Shown here: positions 20,391 through 27,566 of the stretch, in pieces | Layout of the letters: every line of letters starts with the position of its first letter | How positions within the stretch are numbered: the first letter of the stretch is position 1 | NCBI RefSeq assembly: GCF_002127535.1 | Contig: NZ_MUBJ01000018.1 | Location: 58,924 to 93,263 of the forward strand | DNA length: 34,340 nt | Direction of reading: 5' to 3' | Source: Xenorhabdus vietnamensis | GTDB lineage: Bacteria > Pseudomonadota > Gammaproteobacteria > Enterobacterales > Enterobacteriaceae | Notes under the pieces: model-generated | Databases searched by the model: none | What the model was told of the DNA's origin: nothing | What the model saw: only the letters and a program-made list of their open reading frames with translations | Program-made: the position numbers and the translations under genes

Positions 20391-21143
20391 TTAATCAATA
20401 GAATCCAATTCATCCTGAATACTTGCCGCATTAGGATTTTTTTCTGTTTCTATTTTACCGCCATTGGCCATAAAATTGTGACGTTGGAAGTAGGCATCAC
20501 GCATCATCAAATAAGGATCGGAAGAGTTCTTTAACAGGCCATCAGAATCCAGAAGACGGGCACGAGTTTCTATCCCTTCAACCATCCACTTTCCTACTGA
20601 CATCCAACCAGTGAGATAACTCAGTACCGGATAAGTCATATCTGCAAAGTTACCACCTTCATCACGCAATGTGAAACCACCGTAACCAGGCAGAACAACA
20701 TAAGGGCCATACCCAACATTATAGTGCCCTAATGTACTACCAAAACGCATCGGATCTTCTTTGGCCAATTTAGGGTTCGCCATGGAGGCAACATCAATAA
20801 GCCCCCCCATCCCCAAAAGGGTATTCAAAAAGAAACGGTTAAAGTGTTTTGCACCACCGTGAACATCACCACGTAAAAAACTGTTAACCATGCTGGCAGG
20901 CTCTTCAAGATTGCTCATGAAATTGCTGACGCCATTTCGCGCAGGCATCGGTACATAATTGCGCCAAACTACAGCAACAGGCCGCAGAACATAAGGGTCG
21001 AGAACATCATAATTAAAGTTGAACATAGCACGGTTAAACCCTTCCAGCGGATCAGAACGCCCCTGCTTCATCGTGTTCGATGAACTGGCACAACCCACAA
21101 GTAAGACTGCTGTAAAAGCAACCCCGCTCAGACGATACTTCAT
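20391..21143 (-). CDS. mlaA: Outer membrane lipoprotein MlaA (VacJ)
   Basis: 250 residues from ATG 21141-21143, behind GGAG at 7 bases (E. coli 251). The signal peptide ends in the lipobox LLVGC, so Cys19 or so should be lipidated and the protein held in the outer membrane. Typical parts are DPLEGFNRAMFNFNYDVLDPYVLRPVA, FFLNTLLGMGGLIDVASMA and GPYVVLPGYGGFTLRD. MlaA, with OmpC/F, removes mislocalised phospholipid from the outer leaflet and passes it to MlaC. In E. coli yfdC and argW follow; here yfdC is absent. Confidence 0.96.
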   Translation of the reverse strand: MKYRLSGVAFTAVLLVGCASSSNTMKQGRSDPLEGFNRAMFNFNYDVLDPYVLRPVAVVWRNYVPMPARNGVSNFMSNLEEPASMVNSFLRGDVHGGAKHFNRFFLNTLLGMGGLIDVASMANPKLAKEDPMRFGSTLGHYNVGYGPYVVLPGYGGFTLRDEGGNFADMTYPVLSYLTGWMSVGKWMVEGIETRARLLDSDGLLKNSSDPYLMMRDAYFQRHNFMANGGKIETEKNPNAASIQDELDSID

Positions 21144-21313
21144 ATTGTTCTCCACATTAATTATTTTTCGACATCAACCATCACACTGCAAACCAGCTAA
21201 TGTACCCAAATATGTTAAATATACTTCCAATTTTTCATTAATGGTAATCAAAAAGAGTGGTGATTATATAGGCAAACGGTTCATCATGCCTTATCTCTGA
21301 CAAGAAAAACAGG

Positions 21314-21319
21314 TATACT
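21314..21319 (+). promoter_or_regulatory. -10 box of the tRNA-Arg promoter
   Basis: TATACT lies 11 bases before the tRNA 5' end, as expected for a tRNA promoter. No convincing -35 box is seen at the usual distance. Confidence 0.5.
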
Positions 21320-21329
21320 GTGTTTTATT

Positions 21330-21404
21330 GTCCCCTTAGTTAAATGGATATAACGAGCCCCTCCTAAGGGCTAGTTGCAGGTTCGATTCCTGCAGGGGGC
21401 GCCA
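21330..21404 (+). tRNA. argW: tRNA-Arg (anticodon CCU)
   Basis: 75 bases including encoded CCA. Acceptor GTCCCCT pairs with AGGGGGC (one G-U), the anticodon loop CTCCTAA has CCT at 21363-21365, and the T arm is TGCAGGTTCGATTCCTGCA. It is almost identical to E. coli argW. As in E. coli it sits next to mlaA and is the integration site of a mobile element, which begins right after it. Confidence 0.97.
21382..21404 (+). repeat. Putative attL core in the tRNA 3' end
   Basis: The P4-type integrase starts 175 bases downstream, and such integrases recombine at the 3' part of tRNA genes, from the T loop to CCA. The matching attR repeat is not in this window, so the right end of the element lies beyond 34340. 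The exact core limits cannot be set without attR. Confidence 0.55.
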
Positions 21405-21506
21405 AAAGAACATCTTTCATAGTCTATTCAAGTCAATTAGCCCCAGTAAAATCAATATATTCAATAAAACTCTCATCTATCCAAGTCTAGTAGTGTCTTT
21501 CTAAAT

Positions 21507-21566
21507 CTCTACAATTTGTTGTATAGTTTTTTGTATAGAGTTTCCCTCTACAATTTTTCTATACAA
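21507..21566. repeat. Repeat cluster in front of the integrase
   Basis: CTCTACAATTT occurs twice (21507-21517, 21546-21556). TTGTATAG occurs twice (21519-21526, 21531-21538) with an inverted copy CTATACAA at 21559-21566. All fall between the tRNA and the integrase start. The layout fits arm-type integrase, AlpA or excisionase sites that also overlap the int promoter; which protein binds is an inference. Confidence 0.6.
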
Positions 21567-21578
21567 GATTGGTGATTT

Positions 21579-22791
21579 ATGAAGCTGACAGACTTGACAA
21601 TCAAGCGAGCCAAACCAAAGGAAAAAGCCTATACGCTGGCAGATGGCAACGGGCTATCTTTATTGGTTGATATCAATGGTTCCAAAGGCTGGCGATATCG
21701 TTATCAATTTGCGGGTAAAACCAAAATGATCTCATTAGGTGTTTATCCAGTAGTAACACTCACCGAAGCCAGAACCAAACGCGATGAGGCAAGAAAGCTG
21801 GTGGCTAACGGAATTAACCCCAGTGAAGTAAGAAAAACCGAAAAGATATCCGCAGCAAACCAAATAGAACACCTTTGAAAATATAACTCGTGAATGGTAT
21901 GAAAAACGCGTAGACAGGTGGTCGGCTTCTTATGCCAAAGAAATGATGGAAACATTTGAAAAAGACGTTTTCCCATATATAGGCAATAGACCTATTTCTG
22001 AGATTAAGCCAATGGAACTTATGGCTGTTTTATCACGAATGAACGATCGGGGAGCGACCGAAAAACTCAGAAAAGTTCGTCAACGGTGTGGAGAGGTATG
22101 GCGATATGCAATAGTAACAGGGAGGACTGAATATAATCCCGCCCCAGATTTAGTGTCTGCCTTTGCTGCACATAAAAAAGAACATTATTCATTTTTAACT
22201 GTTGATGAAATCCCTGAGTTCTATAAATCCTTAAATGCTTATACAGGTAGTTTCATCGTAAAAATGGGGATGCGATTACAAATGATAATTGGTGCCCGTC
22301 CCGGTGAATTACGCAAGGCTGAATGGTCAGAGGTTGATTTTAATAAAGCGCAATGGGAAATATCTGCTGCAAAAATGAAAATGCGTCGCCCTCATATTGT
22401 TCCATTATCAAACCAGGCTATTGATATTTTAGAACAGCTACAGCCCATTACAGGCCAAGGAAAATATGTTTTTCAGGGCAGGAATGATGCAAATAAACCT
22501 ATGAGTGAAATGGCATTAAATTTATTAATTAGACGAATTGGTTATACAGGGCAAGCAACGAGCCACGGATTCCGCCACACAATGAGTACTATTTTGCACG
22601 AACAAAATTACCCCTCTGAGTGGATTGAAACACAACTTGCTCATGTTGATAAAAACAGCATTCGTGGCACGTATAACCATGCTCAATATTTGGATAGTCG
22701 TCGGGAAATGCTTCAATGGTATGCCGACTATATGGGTGCACTAGAACGAGGCGAAAATGTGGTACATGGCAAATTTGGGAAACGTGCTTAA
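21579..22791 (+). pseudogene. int: P4-type tyrosine integrase, frameshifted
   Basis: The first frame (21579-21878, 99 residues) is the DUF4102 arm-binding domain: MKLTDLTIKRAKPKEKAYTLADGNGLSLLV and SLGVYPVVTLTEAR. It ends at a TGA. The continuation FENITREWYEKRVDRWSASY is read one base back, and the second frame is open to 22791. Restoring one base near 21866-21873, for example an A in the AGAACACC run, would give one protein of about 403 residues, the normal length. The catalytic domain is complete: arginine in GARPGELRKAEW, HGFRHT box, and the tyrosine in GTYNHAQYLD. The second frame alone has an ATG at 21943 but lacks part of the core-binding domain. No slippery heptamer is seen, so this is a mutation or a sequencing error. 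Confidence 0.85.
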
Positions 22792-22850
22792 TTGGATGAA
22801 TAGACAGCGATAATTGACTTTAGTAGACTATCCAAGACGTTAAAGAATAA

Positions 22851-22906
22851 AGCTATGCCTAGGCTGATCACCGAAAACCCGTACACCTCTACGGACTGGC
22901 ATAGCT
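22851..22906 (+). ncRNA. Candidate C4-like antisense RNA
   Basis: AGCTATGCC (22851-22859) pairs with GGCATAGCT (22898-22906), enclosing a hairpin CCGTA-CACCTC-TACGG (22879-22894). The inner loop CACCTC (22884-22889) is the exact complement of the Shine-Dalgarno GAGGTG (22926-22931) of the next gene. A second unpaired segment TGATCA (22865-22870) is the exact complement of TGATCA (22941-22946), which overlaps that gene's start codon. The two matches are in the antiparallel order needed for one molecule to cover both sites. C4 RNA of phages P1/P7 works in this way, pairing at two sites over a ribosome binding site. The name is by analogy; no covariance model was run. A possible -35 TTGACT is at 22814. 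Confidence 0.5.
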
Positions 22907-22939
22907 CCTACAAAATAGAGGGCGTGAGGTGGCGTTGTA

Positions 22940-23911
22940 ATGATCAATAGTAAGTTTCTTAAAGTAAAAAAATGGATTGATTTAAATGAAGCTGCAATTA
23001 GATTATCTTCTTCATTAGAAGAGAATGTTACAACTTTGGATTTACTGGAACTAGGATTAGATGGGGAATTAAAATTATCAGTAAGATTACCATATGCTGG
23101 TAAATATATTTTTAGGGAAGCTTGGGAAGAAGATATTCTTTTTACAAAAAGGTTAGAAGATTATTTTTTATTAACTTTAATTACAAATGAAGATAAATCC
23201 ATAAAAAAAGGAACAGAAAAATATCAAGTATTGTTAAATGAATATATGGAATCTGAATTTAAGAAGTATGTTGAAAGAATGAGGAAAAACAATGAAAAAG
23301 AAGAACAATTGACTCGTGAATATTTCAACAAAAAATTAAGGCATGTATGTTGGGAATATTCATCTGAGTTATCTTGTTTGGATGAGTACGTTTTTGAATT
23401 AATGATGATTGGAACAGGCAGAATTGATGTAATGTCTATGATTGAAGTTAATAAAAATAGAAATCTACTAGATTTTTTAAACTTAGATGGAGTCTTTCTC
23501 AAGGCAATAGATGGTAAAATATATAACCTAATGGAGCGTTTCAGTGATGATGAAATAAAATCATTTGATGAAAAATATAATAATGATAAAAAGCTATGGA
23601 GAGAAAATTATTTAAATCCTAAATATTACTTTCCCACAGATGGTGTTCCTGCTAATACAGAATTTGGCATTACACCGGAAAATTTGTTTGACTTTGAAAG
23701 AAAACTATTAAATGAAAGTGGAGAGTACGCTTCTGATCAATTGTTATACCTAATAGGCGGTGTTTTAAATTGTGTTACATCTAGAGCTAAAAAGTGGACT
23801 CAGGGAGAGATGGCTTTAACTTTGAGTGATAAAGGAATAAGGAATCTGAGTGAGAGAAAAATTAATGAAATTTTCTCCAAATCAAATAAGATATATAAAT
23901 CAATTAATTAG
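22940..23911 (+). CDS. Putative phage-type regulatory protein, function unknown
   Basis: 323 residues. The ATG has a strong GAGGTGG site 9 bases upstream, itself the target of the structured RNA just before it. The N-terminal block WIDLNEAAIRLSSSLEENVTTLDLLELGLDGELKLSV resembles a helix-turn-helix-like domain at the N-terminus of many prophage proteins of unknown function. The C-terminal end has SDKGIRNLSERKINEIFSKSNK, another helix-rich segment. The middle is charged and helical (KKYVERMRKNNEKEEQLTREYF). No enzyme motif is seen. Base composition is clearly more AT-rich than the neighbouring primase operon, suggesting separate acquisition. A regulatory role is inferred from position and domain resemblance only. 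Confidence 0.8.
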   Translation: MINSKFLKVKKWIDLNEAAIRLSSSLEENVTTLDLLELGLDGELKLSVRLPYAGKYIFREAWEEDILFTKRLEDYFLLTLITNEDKSIKKGTEKYQVLLNEYMESEFKKYVERMRKNNEKEEQLTREYFNKKLRHVCWEYSSELSCLDEYVFELMMIGTGRIDVMSMIEVNKNRNLLDFLNLDGVFLKAIDGKIYNLMERFSDDEIKSFDEKYNNDKKLWRENYLNPKYYFPTDGVPANTEFGITPENLFDFERKLLNESGEYASDQLLYLIGGVLNCVTSRAKKWTQGEMALTLSDKGIRNLSERKINEIFSKSNKIYKSIN

Positions 23912-24032
23912 ATTTGCGTGCAAAATTACGATTTTGTGTGCAATGCATTTTTACTAAAAATCATTCTTAATACCCTCTGTAATCAAACAACGTCCACTAC
24001 GACATCTTAAGGACTAGATAACAGGGGGCTAC

Positions 24033-24248
24033 ATGCCAACAAGTACAGCATTCAGAAAAAACCTTATCCGCTTACCCGAAGTTCAGCGCAGAACTGGCTA
24101 CGGTAAGGCGTGGATCTACAAACTCATTGCAGATAATCAATTCCCGAAGCAAGTCAAAATTGGCACTCGTTCAATCGCTTTTATTGAATCAGAAATTGAT
24201 GACTGGATAGATCAGCGTATTGCTGAGTCTCGCAGCGAGGTAATGTAA
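24033..24248 (+). CDS. alpA: AlpA-family transcriptional regulator
   Basis: 71 residues with the AlpA/MerR-like helix-turn-helix: LIRLPEVQRRTGYGKAWIYKLIADNQFPKQVKIGTRSIAFIESEIDDWI. AlpA proteins of P4-like elements activate the integrase or excision genes. The start follows CAGGGGGCTAC. The stop overlaps the ATG of a second AlpA-type gene (TAATG), so the two are translationally coupled. The 121-base upstream gap contains the weak inverted repeat CAAAAT/ATTTTG (23921-23936) but no clear terminator. Confidence 0.93.
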   Translation: MPTSTAFRKNLIRLPEVQRRTGYGKAWIYKLIADNQFPKQVKIGTRSIAFIESEIDDWIDQRIAESRSEVM

Positions 24249-24523
24249 TGCCTAAATTTATATTACCCACCGATAAACAGCGGAAATATATTCTTTCCGC
24301 TTACGGCGAAATTGAAAGACGAATAAGAGAAAGGGAACGAGAAAGAATATCCGGTATTTCTCGCAGCCATTGCCATAAATTAGAGGGATTAGGTTTATTT
24401 CCGCCACGTTGTCATTTTGGGCGTAATTCCTGCGCATGGTTATTAAGTGATGTTTTATGGTGGGTACGTAACCCGCCAACAGTAGAGAACGTAAATAACC
24501 CCTATAGCCGAAAATCAAATTAA
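24248..24523 (+). CDS. Second AlpA-like small DNA-binding protein
   Basis: 91 residues, overlapping the previous stop by one base. The segment ERISGISRSHCHKLEGLGLFPPRCHFGRNSCAWLLSDVLWWVRN follows the AlpA pattern (GxSRS...LE..GxFP.R...G....WL.S.V..W). An unusual basic N-terminal helix (EIERRIRERERERI) precedes it. Two AlpA-type proteins in tandem suggest either a heterodimer or separate targets; this is inference. The product is supported by coupling and by the motif. Confidence 0.8.
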   Translation: MPKFILPTDKQRKYILSAYGEIERRIRERERERISGISRSHCHKLEGLGLFPPRCHFGRNSCAWLLSDVLWWVRNPPTVENVNNPYSRKSN

Positions 24524-24541
24524 TTAAGACAGGGTAAAAAT

Positions 24542-25345
24542 ATGAAATCTAAAAATATGGTCTTAAATGGTCAGGGACTTGCTTACGCTGAAAACAGCCA
24601 AGAGCCTATTTTGGTTCAGTACAAAGAGAACCGAAAAAAGAATTATGCCGAAATGATCCCGTTAACAGCGGGAACTATTAATGGAAAGGCAGCAATGGTT
24701 ACTGATGCCAGAAACCTGCATAAGTTTCTTGGTAATAAGGAACTGTTCGCTAGCTGGATAAAACAGCGCATTGAGCAATATGGTTTTATTGAAAATGAGG
24801 ACTACGAGACTTATTTGGAAAATTCCAAAAAAGGTCGTCCGAGAACTGAATACCGTATTAGCTCTGATATGGCGAAAGAGCTTTCTATGGTGGAACGCAC
24901 CGAAGAAGGTAAAGAGGCTCGCCAGTACTTTATCGACTGTGAAAAACGTCTGCGTCGTGTTGCACCAGAGGAACACAAAGCCGCTCTGCTTAACTGGCGT
25001 AAAAATCGTGTCGCTGCCTGTGAAGATCACAAAAGCATGGCTGATGCGATGAAAGGATATATTGAGCGCACCGGAGACAATCAAAAGGGCTTTGCTTACA
25101 GCAATGAATCCAGGTTCATCAATAAATTGGTGCTGGGTATAGATCCTGTCAGATGGGCTAAAAATAAGGGCATTAAATCTAAAGAAGTCAGAGACAATAT
25201 GACTGTAGAGCAGTTACAGCTACTGGCTTACTTGGAGTCACGTAACTGTGCATTTCTTGATTTGGATACACCACCAGAGACACGGAAAGCCCAATTAACA
25301 GAACTGGCTCAACGTTGGTTAGCGCAGCGCATGGAGGCGAAGTAA
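24542..25345 (+). CDS. ant: AntA/AntB-type antirepressor
   Basis: 267 residues. The AntA/AntB domain is at about residues 50-125 (VTDARNLHKFLGNKELFASWIKQRIEQYGFIENEDYETY, then RTEYRISSDMAKELSMVE). The C-terminal half is helical and basic and does not look like a standard ANT or KilA-C domain. Phage antirepressors bind and inactivate repressors to trigger lytic genes; in P1 and P7 ant is under C4 RNA control. The ATG follows AGGG by 7 bases, 18 bases after the AlpA pair, so it likely belongs to the same transcript as the 323-aa gene and alpA genes. Confidence 0.88.
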   Translation: MKSKNMVLNGQGLAYAENSQEPILVQYKENRKKNYAEMIPLTAGTINGKAAMVTDARNLHKFLGNKELFASWIKQRIEQYGFIENEDYETYLENSKKGRPRTEYRISSDMAKELSMVERTEEGKEARQYFIDCEKRLRRVAPEEHKAALLNWRKNRVAACEDHKSMADAMKGYIERTGDNQKGFAYSNESRFINKLVLGIDPVRWAKNKGIKSKEVRDNMTVEQLQLLAYLESRNCAFLDLDTPPETRKAQLTELAQRWLAQRMEAK

Positions 25346-25898
25346 TGAGAAGCCATTCTATAACTTTAAGTTATCCAATTATTGCTGGTGACTCCTTGAG
25401 TTTAAGGAGTCCTATTACCGTGGTCCTCACTTTGGCTGGTCACTCAGCGAAACTTTTCGCTCAGTTCCAATCGGAGAAATATTTCGCTGATTATACATTG
25501 GCTGAAAATTTAGCCGATGGGTATGCGAATATTTTCGGACACCTCAGTAACCCATTGAAATATAGTCAAGCTGCAAATATGCAGTCTGGTCATAATCTGT
25601 GCGTATCATTGAGCGACGCACAAAAAGAAAAGGATAGCACGGCGAATGCTACCCTTTGGGATCACGCGTCTTTGCGTCATGAGATAAATCAATCAGTTAT
25701 CCGTAATCCAAATCTGGTTTACGAAGAATTACAACAACTTAAGAGGCTACCCTCTTTAAGAGGGTTGGTTAGTTATTGCTCAGTCAACTTACCATCTTTA
25801 AGAGGGGGAGTGAACCACGTCAATAATTTTGCCTTGGTTAACCACTGGGCTTATTGTCGGCTGGTTCAGGATTTTAATTCAACGCATGGTAATAAGGT
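25345..25898 (+). other. Hairpin-rich segment after ant, possible Ash-like frame
   Basis: An ATG at 25345 overlaps the ant stop (TAATG) and opens a frame that stays open to 26850, running antisense through two minus-strand genes and ending in the Icd-like gene. I do not recognise its first 180 residues (MRSHSITLSYPIIAGDSLSL...). The DNA is full of hairpins: GACTCCTT/AAGGAGTC (25390-25411), AGCGAAA/TTTCGCT (25446-25461), AAAGG-TAGCA/TGCTA-CCTTT (25629-25657), CCCTCTT/AAGAGGG (25750-25764) and a weaker copy at 25792-25807. This could be a P4-type Ash gene or a processed, non-coding RNA region. Confidence 0.35.
25742..25771 (+). repeat. 30-bp inverted repeat, left copy
   Basis: These 30 bases are the exact reverse complement of 31324-31353. 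The repeat contains the palindrome CCCTCTTTAAGAGGG, so each copy also folds on itself. Another shared block, 19 of 20 bases in the same inverted sense, is at 25418-25437 and 31268-31287. Confidence 0.9.
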
Positions 25899-26240
25899 TC
25901 AGATTTTTGGGGTACATAAGCTATTTAACTCATGCTTAATAGCTATTGTATTGTCTTTGTATTCGGCTTTAAGTGCATCCAATTCAGCCATTAACGACTC
26001 ATATTTAGCGCGCATACCATTTGAAACTAATAAGCTTACAGCGTTATTTATATCATCGGGTTTATTCAATTCGGCAGGAAAAATAACGCTGGTTTTGCCT
26101 GTTATTAACGCAGCTATATGTTTGCAGAAGGTATTTGCGGGGCAGTTACATGATATTCCTATTTGTCCTGAAACTTCAAAAACTTCAACTTCATACGTAT
26201 CTTCTTTGTTGCTGCTTAATGCCGAGAAATTGAACGTCAT
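25899..26240 (-). CDS. Small SWIM zinc-finger-like protein
   Basis: 113 residues. Residues about 18-47 read YEVEVFEVSGQIGISCNCPANTFCKHIAALITG, the CxCx(n)CxH pattern of SWIM domains (here C-N-C-x5-C-K-H), which bind DNA or protein partners. A coiled-coil-prone tail (YESLMAELDALKAEYKDN) follows. The ATG has AAGGA 8 bases upstream. It lies 33 bases after the ribbon-helix-helix gene on the same strand, so the two form a small operon opposite to the rest of the element. No close family is recognised. Confidence 0.75.
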   Translation of the reverse strand: MTFNFSALSSNKEDTYEVEVFEVSGQIGISCNCPANTFCKHIAALITGKTSVIFPAELNKPDDINNAVSLLVSNGMRAKYESLMAELDALKAEYKDNTIAIKHELNSLCTPKI

Positions 26241-26273
26241 AGCCGTTTCCTTTAGGGTATTGATAGTTGGTGT

Positions 26274-26462
26274 TTATTTTTTCTTCTGCGATTTTTGCTT
26301 AGATAATTTTCTTTCGCAAGCATCAATCACCCATGATGAGAAGTTAGAGTTTACCTGTGCAGACTTCTCACTCTCTATATTGGCGTTGATTTCTTCAATC
26401 AATTCATGCGGGAACCGGATATGTTTCTTAGCAGATTTGTTATTTATATCGCCTGTAGCCAT
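26274..26462 (-). CDS. YlcI/YnfO-type ribbon-helix-helix protein
   Basis: 62 residues from ATG 26460-26462 (MATGDINNKSAKKHIRFPHELIEEIN), with NSNFSSWVIDACERKLSK at the C-terminus. KHIRFPHELIEEIN followed by FSSWVIDACR/K matches small prophage proteins of the YlcI/YnfO (DUF3950) type with an Arc-like fold. Such proteins bind operator DNA. The longer frame to 26531 is less likely. A repeat/dyad (26536-26570) lies between it and the divergent Icd-like gene and could be its operator. Confidence 0.75.
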   Translation of the reverse strand: MATGDINNKSAKKHIRFPHELIEEINANIESEKSAQVNSNFSSWVIDACERKLSKQKSQKKK

Positions 26463-26535
26463 TGGTATACACCCATTATCAGATATTAGTGTTAACACAC
26501 CATACATCATATTGAGATTAAAAAAAAGCATTGAC

Positions 26536-26570
26536 GTGGGTTCACACCTTCATGTAAGGTGGGTTCACAC
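26536..26570. promoter_or_regulatory. Repeat and dyad in the divergent intergenic region
   Basis: GTGGGTTCACAC occurs twice (26536-26547, 26559-26570), 23 bases apart, about two helical turns. Between them CACCTT (26545-26550) and AAGGTG (26556-26561) form an inverted repeat. It lies upstream of both the minus-strand RHH gene and the plus-strand Icd-like gene. It suits an operator for the RHH protein; this is inference. Confidence 0.55.
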
Positions 26571-26661
26571 TAAAATTTACTATGACACAAAAATAGCAAC
26601 GCCCCGAAGTGCAGCAAACACTATCGAGGCGTCTAACCACAACGTAAAGGAGTCTTACGCT

Positions 26662-26850
26662 ATGGATACACCACAGCATAACCAAACTCGCCTTAAATTT
26701 ACATTCCTAATTGCATCGGGTACTCAACGGCTGGTGGATATTCACCCTGTGCGTCTGATTACTGTACTGGCAGACAGCGAAGGTGAAGCCCGTTTACTGG
26801 TCGGTATTCCCTCTCTGATATTTGTTTCCCGTCAGGAGGTGGTCGCATGA
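26662..26850 (+). CDS. Icd-like (host cell division inhibitor-like) protein
   Basis: 62 residues from ATG 26662 (MDTPQHNQTRLKFTFLIAS), with AAGGAG about 10 bases upstream. The pattern KFTFLIAS...IHPVRLITVLADSEGEARLLV...LIFVSRQEVV follows the P4/P1-type Icd-like family (HNQ..KF.FLA......V...A..E..AR..L.....L.FA.R.PV.EV). In those phages icd expression blocks septation. The usual FAGRLPV end is altered here to FVSRQEVV. Its stop overlaps the next start (ATGA). Confidence 0.7.
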   Translation: MDTPQHNQTRLKFTFLIASGTQRLVDIHPVRLITVLADSEGEARLLVGIPSLIFVSRQEVVA

Positions 26851-27095
26851 GCCAGCCTATCACTATTCATCAAGCAGTTGAAAAGGCGCAGCAACTCGAA
26901 TTTATTAATCAGCTTATTGAGTCATACCCTCATCAAATACAGGGCAGTGAAATATCTGTTATTTCTTCTCTGATGGCGAAGCTATCCGGCGATATTGCTG
27001 TATTTCTGATTGATGTAATCGCGGATGAGGAAGCTATTGATAACACTTCCCACTGTAGCGATATGTCTACTGTTCAGGGGGTGAACCATGCCTAA
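26847..27095 (+). CDS. Small phage protein of unknown function
   Basis: 82 residues, mildly acidic and helical (AVEKAQQLEFINQLIESYP, LSGDIAVFLIDVIADEEAI). The ATG overlaps the Icd-like stop and has a strong AGGAGGTGG site. No family recognised. It overlaps the next gene by 8 bases, so it is part of the tight small-gene run leading into the primase. Confidence 0.7.
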   Translation: MSQPITIHQAVEKAQQLEFINQLIESYPHQIQGSEISVISSLMAKLSGDIAVFLIDVIADEEAIDNTSHCSDMSTVQGVNHA

Positions 27096-27258
27096 CCCTG
27101 AACCTCATGACTATTACACCCATAAGAACGGGGAAACCGTTCAGGTGCTGTCAGTGGCCTTTAATCGTGTGACTTTTGTCCGTGATGGTTATCAAAGCCC
27201 ATGCACCATGCCATTAAGCCGCTTCACTCAAGAATACACCTACGCAGGGAGAGCCTGA
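27088..27258 (+). CDS. DUF4222-type small phage protein
   Basis: 56 residues: it begins MPNPEPHDYYTHKNGETVQV, continues VAFNRVTFVRDGY and ends FTQEYTYAGRA. This fits DUF4222 (PEP..Y....G..V.V..V...RV.F.RDGY.......P...F...F). The start overlaps the previous gene (TAA at 27093-27095) in another frame. DUF4222 proteins are common in enterobacterial prophages; function unknown. Confidence 0.75.
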   Translation: MPNPEPHDYYTHKNGETVQVLSVAFNRVTFVRDGYQSPCTMPLSRFTQEYTYAGRA

Positions 27259-27260
27259 TT

Positions 27261-27566
27261 ATGTCTGATATCTATAACCACTTGGTACGTCACGACTTCA
27301 ACGATATGGACACTGAGGAACTGAAAGATTTGCGTATGAATGCAGATGGTGCACATAGTGCAGTAATGGCGGCGATGTCTGCAATGGGTGAGATGGCGTT
27401 CTGGTCAGTTGATAACGAAAACTATGACAATCGTCAGGCAAGGGAAGATTTACGCCGTATCGGTGAAGCATTGATGTATTTACCGAGGATCGCTCAAGCA
27501 CTGAACGACACCGCACAATATGCGGACTTTGAACTCCATCACCGCGAGGGATTCCCGAAATGGTAA
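27261..27566 (+). CDS. Small P4-like element protein, function unknown
   Basis: 101 residues from ATG 27261 (MSDIYNHLVRHDFNDMDTEEL), 2 bases after the previous stop, with GGGAGAG upstream. Contains NADGAHSAVMAAMSAMGEMAFW and REDLRRIGEALMYLPRIAQAL, helical segments seen in hypothetical proteins next to primases of similar elements. The longer frame to 27201 only overlaps the DUF4222 gene. Its stop overlaps the primase start (ATGGTAA). Confidence 0.75.
   Translation: MSDIYNHLVRHDFNDMDTEELKDLRMNADGAHSAVMAAMSAMGEMAFWSVDNENYDNRQAREDLRRIGEALMYLPRIAQALNDTAQYADFELHHREGFPKW

Noticed and set aside
21579-22791. Programmed frameshift in the integrase
   Set aside because: No slippery heptamer or stimulatory structure is seen at the junction; a simple one-base loss explains it.
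25315-26850. 511-codon plus-strand frame as one large protein
   Set aside because: It runs antisense through two plausible minus-strand genes and ends in a separate Icd-like gene with its own start and ribosome binding site. No domain spans it. Only its first part is kept as an uncertain segment.
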